From positions 1-64,000 of the forward strand of contig CAVPXS010000009.1 of assembly GCA_963709775.1 (NCBI GenBank): 64,000 bases of DNA, written 5' to 3'. Under the pieces are notes generated by a model. The model had not been told where the DNA came from. It did no database searches and saw nothing but the letters and a program-made list of their open reading frames with translations. Position numbers and translations under genes: made by a program. This stretch comes from Salinimicrobium sp963709775. Lineage in GTDB: Bacteria > Bacteroidota > Bacteroidia > Flavobacteriales > Flavobacteriaceae. Position 1 is the stretch's first letter. Every line of letters starts with the position of its first letter. Below are positions 62,044 through 64,000 of the stretch, piece by piece.

Positions 62044-63777
62044 TTAAGATTTCATAAAACTGAAGTATTCCAGTAAAACTTCATCATTTACCTTCCTCGG
62101 AGTAAAGATTTCAAGGACTTTTGGTTTTTCTGAGGTGTCAAAAAAGCCATTTAATTGCTGTTCTATTTCTTCGGAAGTTTTAGCTGAAGCATAATCAAAT
62201 CCATGAAGATCACAAACAGGTTTCGCGTTGAGCTCATGAACCGTCTCAAAATAAGTATCAAAAGTTTCTGAATTTTTATCGCCCGGTAATATCCTGAAGA
62301 TCCCTCCTCCCCGGTTATTCAGAATGATGATCCTGAAGTTCTTCGGAATGTAATTGTTCCAGAGCCCATTGCTGTCATAGAAAAAGCTGAGATCACCGGT
62401 GACCATTAACACCGGTTCTTCTGAAATCATCGCAGCTCCCACCGAAGTAGAAATACTCCCATCAATCCCGCTGGTTCCCCGGTTACAATAGATCTTTAAA
62501 CTCTCTTTCCACCTGAAGAGTTGCGCATACCTAATTGTAGAACTGTTCGCAAGCTGCACAATATAATTTTCCGGCACAGAAGGCACCACCAACTGCATCG
62601 CTTTTAGATCTGAATATGGGATCCTCCCCATATAATCCTCATGCTTTTCTTTTCTCCTGCTTCTTACCTCCTGCCAGTATTCTGCATAATTGCTTTCTGA
62701 AATTTCAGTAAGCGGAAAGAACTGGTTAAAGAAGGAATTTACTGAAGTTTCGAAGTGCTTGTTTAGGCAAAAGAAGGTGTTATATGCCTTTTTTGGATCC
62801 ACATGCCAGTGCTGTTTCGGCTGATAATTGCGCAGAAAAGCTTTTATTTTTTTCGAGACTATCATTCCACCGAAAGTCAGAAGGATTTCGGGCTGCAGGT
62901 TATCGAACAGCTGCTCCGGGTTATCATCTTTTTCGATTGGACCAATTATGGTATCAATACGCGTAAAGAATTTCTCCTGTTGCACGTTTGAAGTGGTTTC
63001 GGTAAAAACGATCACCGAAGGATCATTCGCCAGACGGTCAAGGAATTTTTGTTCCACCGAATTTGGTGGAGCCACACCAACAATGACCATTTTTCTTGCC
63101 GCTTTATTCCAAAGGTCGGCATAAGCCTGAAGTTGATTTTTAGAATAAGTTCTCTCAATGATTTCCGGCAAGATCTGAATTGGATTTACCTCCACGTCCT
63201 CGACTGTACCATATAACGGCTCGTAAAATGGAACATTGATATGCACGGGACCTTTCTCTTCTATAGCTTTATTCAGCGCCAGATTGATCTCCCGCTCGTT
63301 GTGCTTTCGACTTTCGAATTGTTTCTGCTGAAGTTTTTTATCGGTTGCTTCATTTTCCAGTACTAATTCTGAATGAAGATTGGCCGAATACAAAATATGG
63401 TTCTCAAAAATGTTCTTTTGGCGAATGGTTTGTCCGTCACCAATATCGATACGTTCTACAGGCCTGTCGGCAGAGATCACTACCAGCGGAACATCGCTGT
63501 AAAAAGCCTCAGCCACCGCCGGATAATAGTTAAGCAATGCAGAGCCCGAGGTGCAGACCACAGCCACAGGTTTTTGAAGCTGTTGTGCCATTCCTATAGC
63601 AACGAATGCAGCACAACGTTCATCTACAACACTGTAAGTTTTAATATTGGGATGATATGCAAACCCGGTGGTTAATGGCGCATTTCTGGAGCCGGGAGAG
63701 ATCACCACGTGGTGGATTCCCTTGGCTTCACAAAGGGCAACTATAGATCTCGCAACAGGTATTTTTGGGTATTTCAA
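62044..63777 (-). CDS. menD: SEPHCHC synthase (2-succinyl-5-enolpyruvyl-6-hydroxy-3-cyclohexene-1-carboxylate synthase)
   Basis: 577-residue thiamine-diphosphate enzyme of menaquinone synthesis that joins 2-oxoglutarate and isochorismate. The N-terminus 'HVVISPGSRNAPLTTGFAYH' and 'RCAAFVAIGMAQQLQKPVAV' are MenD-specific; 'RGTSGIDGSISTSVGAAMIS' and 'MVTGDLSFFYDSNGLWNNYI' form the TPP/Mg site. It follows the isochorismate synthase gene, separated by a 38-bp inverted repeat. Confidence 0.97.
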   Translation of the reverse strand: MKYPKIPVARSIVALCEAKGIHHVVISPGSRNAPLTTGFAYHPNIKTYSVVDERCAAFVAIGMAQQLQKPVAVVCTSGSALLNYYPAVAEAFYSDVPLVVISADRPVERIDIGDGQTIRQKNIFENHILYSANLHSELVLENEATDKKLQQKQFESRKHNEREINLALNKAIEEKGPVHINVPFYEPLYGTVEDVEVNPIQILPEIIERTYSKNQLQAYADLWNKAARKMVIVGVAPPNSVEQKFLDRLANDPSVIVFTETTSNVQQEKFFTRIDTIIGPIEKDDNPEQLFDNLQPEILLTFGGMIVSKKIKAFLRNYQPKQHWHVDPKKAYNTFFCLNKHFETSVNSFFNQFFPLTEISESNYAEYWQEVRSRRKEKHEDYMGRIPYSDLKAMQLVVPSVPENYIVQLANSSTIRYAQLFRWKESLKIYCNRGTSGIDGSISTSVGAAMISEEPVLMVTGDLSFFYDSNGLWNNYIPKNFRIIILNNRGGGIFRILPGDKNSETFDTYFETVHELNAKPVCDLHGFDYASAKTSEEIEQQLNGFFDTSEKPKVLEIFTPRKVNDEVLLEYFSFMKS

Positions 63778-63792
63778 AATTTATCTTTTTGG

Positions 63793-63830
63793 AGACCTAA
63801 CAGTCCCGAAGCTTCGGGGCTGTTAGGTCT
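63793..63830. repeat. 38-bp inverted repeat between isochorismate synthase gene and menD
   Basis: Arms of 19 bp, 'agacctaacagtcccgaag' and its complement with one G-T mismatch, and no loop. It lies 15 nt upstream of the menD start and 14 nt past the preceding stop. It could act as a terminator, attenuator or processing site, or belong to a dispersed repeat family. Confidence 0.75.
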
Positions 63831-63844
63831 GGTAAAACTTTTAT

Positions 63845-64000
63845 TTACTTCAACAGCACTTTCTTCATCGTCTCCGCTTTATTCACCGTTTCCTCCCATT
63901 CATCTTCGGGAACTGAGTCTTTGGTGATACCGCCTCCCACAAAAAGTACAGCCTTGCCATCCTCTATTTTCATACATCGAAGATTTACATAAAGACCGGT
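63845..64000 (-). CDS. menF: Isochorismate synthase (MenF/EntC family), 3' end only
   Basis: The last 51 codons of a chorismate-binding enzyme: 'LYVNLRCMKIEDGKAVLFVG' then 'GGITKDSVPEDEWEETVNKA' and 'ETMKKVLLK'. The VGGGIT and final ExxK..TM..V pattern is the typical end of isochorismate/anthranilate synthase-type chains, and the menD neighbour settles MenF. The rest lies beyond the right edge. Confidence 0.93.
   Translation of the reverse strand, partial: TGLYVNLRCMKIEDGKAVLFVGGGITKDSVPEDEWEETVNKAETMKKVLLK

Noticed and set aside
1..64000. CRISPR array, rRNA or tRNA genes
   Set aside because: No regular spacer-repeat pattern and no recognisable tRNA or rRNA sequence seen by eye; a covariance-model scan would be needed to exclude tRNAs completely.

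Overview
The window reads as a chromosome segment of a marine-type Bacteroidota, most likely a Flavobacteriaceae member (Gramella/Salegentibacter-like; genus not provable from here). Supporting signs are about 38-40% GC by eye, Bacteroidota-type promoters (TTG, 20 nt, TAnnTTTG) before dps and the fused branched-chain 2-oxoacid dehydrogenase gene, 'SCSKEE'-type lipoproteins, DUF2853, a tandem DUF2061 protein beside cysC, an HD-PycTM protein, and menaquinone genes in flavobacterial order.

Layout. (1) 1-20.4 kb: a surface polysaccharide locus. It holds a LegC-type aminotransferase with a CapD-type 4,6-dehydratase, a phosphoesterase, an ATP-grasp enzyme, an ABC exporter, a zinc-ribbon methyltransferase, a DegT aminotransferase, a Wzx flippase, a family-10 fucosyltransferase, PAPS synthesis (cysC-cysD-cysN, with cysQ and DUF2061), UDP-glucose dehydrogenase, a TviB/TviC pair and a LacI regulator. 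Genes in the first 10 kb are broken by about 17 single-base frameshifts, yet the reading continues intact in another frame each time, so base-calling error is likelier than decay; features there are given as restored genes. (2) 20.5-36 kb: housekeeping and envelope genes (dps, mscS, a giant phosphatase/beta-barrel lipoprotein, HD-PycTM, a GAF protein, a TlpA-like protein, SIMPL, rhomboid, an LpxL-like acyltransferase, glmM, ACP phosphodiesterase). (3) 36.2-46.5 kb: an accessory island of four paralogous modular lipoproteins, an astacin-type metallopeptidase lipoprotein and a LuxR-type regulator. (4) 46.8-64 kb: uvrA, a LOG-family protein, an M1-peptidase-like beta-barrel protein, a fused branched-chain 2-oxoacid dehydrogenase E1, two bacterial-PH membrane proteins, menB, small conserved proteins, cvfB-like, DUF2853, menD and the 3' end of an isochorismate synthase gene.

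The best candidate for an undescribed system is the 36-46.5 kb island. Three of the four lipoprotein genes, and in weaker form the astacin gene, are preceded by the same 46-bp arrangement: a 15-bp imperfect palindrome (consensus TAGGGaaatCCCtA), a -33 triplet, exactly 20 nt, and a -7 box (TATATTCA, TATATTTA, TTTTATTG, TACATTTA). The lipoproteins share an N-terminal module of about 310 residues but carry different C-termini (VWA, none, an unknown domain, calcium-binding thrombospondin-3 repeats plus an unknown domain). Two of them share a nearly identical 560-bp block, which suggests recent gene conversion. This looks like one regulon of shuffled surface proteins, plausibly controlled by the adjacent REC-PAS-LuxR protein.
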